Assembly (NCBI GenBank): GCA_026770025.1 | Contig: JAMXDE010000031.1 | Span: 124,001-188,000, forward strand | Direction: 5' to 3' | DNA: 64,000 bases | Origin: Craspedostauros australis | Lineage: Eukaryota > Bacillariophyta > Bacillariophyceae > Mastogloiales > Achnanthaceae | Shown: piece by piece, positions 63,537-64,000 of the stretch | Layout: every line of letters starts with the position of its first letter | Position numbering within the stretch: position 1 is the first letter of the stretch | Position numbers and translations under genes: made by a program | The notes under the pieces: generated by a model | The model's database searches: none | What the model was told of the DNA's origin: nothing | Seen by the model: only the letters and a program-made list of their open reading frames with translations

Positions 63537-64000
63537 TGTCGAGATGTACATGTGAGTATATATCAAGATGTACGTGTATATGTGCATCGTTCACCCACTA
63601 TTCTCTCATACGCACTTGGACGGTATAACTATACTCGTGTCGATAGTATGCTGTGATTCGTCAGAATTACAGGGGAAATGGAACACACGAAAAGGGGCAA
63701 GATTTCTGGAGGAAATTTGCAAATAACGATTTCTGAGAGAATCAGAAGATCGTCCGTCCATGCATCAATGGTACCAAGAGAATCTCGAGGTACTTCCCAA
63801 CTAAACCTCAGATGACGATATCATCTGACAGACTACTGCATCACCAATGGAACGTGACATCTGGAGAGCAGAAGGACGCCTACTGACGTCGACAGGATGT
63901 CAACATGTCGCCACGTCGACAGCTGTCTCCAAGTCAGAGCAGGAGACGAAGATACGATGACCCATGAAGATCATGGATACTGAAGGTGAACCTCAAATGG
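63537..64000 (+). repeat. 3' LTR, cut by the window edge
   Basis: 464 of about 785 bases are present, identical to the 5' LTR except at 63787 (A to G) and 63946 (G to A). Confidence 0.95.

Larger units (their letters stand above)
56404..64000 (+). mobile_element. Full-length Ty1/copia retrotransposon, 3' end outside the window
   Basis: 5' LTR 56404-57188, leader 57189-57270, polyprotein 57271-63516, polypurine tract 63529-63536, 3' LTR from 63537. By the 7133-base offset the 3' LTR should end near 64321. The visible parts of the two LTRs differ at only two of 464 positions (56654/63787 and 56813/63946). Inserted into the older minus-strand copia remnant. Confidence 0.95.

Noticed and set aside
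1..64000. tRNA, rRNA and organellar or bacterial operon signals
   Set aside because: No cloverleaf with A/B boxes, rRNA core sequence or Shine-Dalgarno-spaced gene runs was found by eye; the intron, LTRs and gene spacing fit a nuclear eukaryotic genome.

Overview
The window looks like nuclear DNA of a diatom, most likely a pennate species. Four things point there: three members of a Trp-Trp/RGLE protein family that I recall as strongly expanded in diatoms; two proteins with a stramenopile plastid-targeting signature (signal peptide followed by an AF motif); Ty1/copia elements of the diatom type; and piggyBac elements. One gene has a clear GT-AG intron. The species call is inference.

The left part (1-17 kb) is the host-gene end. 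Position 1-1159 carries a partial minus-strand gene running off the edge, recognisable only because its frame stays open for about 386 codons. Three paralogous minus-strand genes follow (1284-2906, 4689-5537, 6902-7885), with a small gene of weak histone-fold resemblance between the first two. Then come a prolyl 4-hydroxylase-like dioxygenase (10691-11824), a DUF1995-like protein (12434-14119), both with plastid-type presequences, and a two-exon ZIP zinc transporter on the plus strand (15329-17104).

The middle (18-50 kb) is a paralog locus, all on the minus strand: STAND/AAA ATPase copy 1 (18383-22383), Ank-BTB copy 1 (27.5-29.8 kb), Ank-BTB copy 2 (35.9-38.6 kb), STAND/AAA ATPase copy 2 (45826-49746). 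The ATPase paralogs are nearly identical over their 5' two thirds and clearly diverged over the 3' third, the pattern left by gene conversion. Each ankyrin gene has its BTB domain cut off by a different single-base deletion; comparing the two shows the parent was one Ank-coiled coil-BTB protein. The ankyrin arrays have grown by different higher-order duplications (five-unit in copy 1, three-unit in copy 2). Between the paralogs lie a truncated copia gag gene, solo LTRs and two different piggyBac elements.

The right part (51-64 kb) is transposon-dominated: an LTR fragment, an unknown 574-residue protein (52958-54682), the 3' end of a minus-strand copia element, and, inserted into it, a young full-length copia element (56404 to beyond 64000) with an uninterrupted 2081-codon polyprotein and almost identical LTRs.

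Several stretches of 0.5-3 kb hold no gene I can defend. Non-ATG starts were replaced here by the nearest internal ATG, and exon structure is only inferred by eye.
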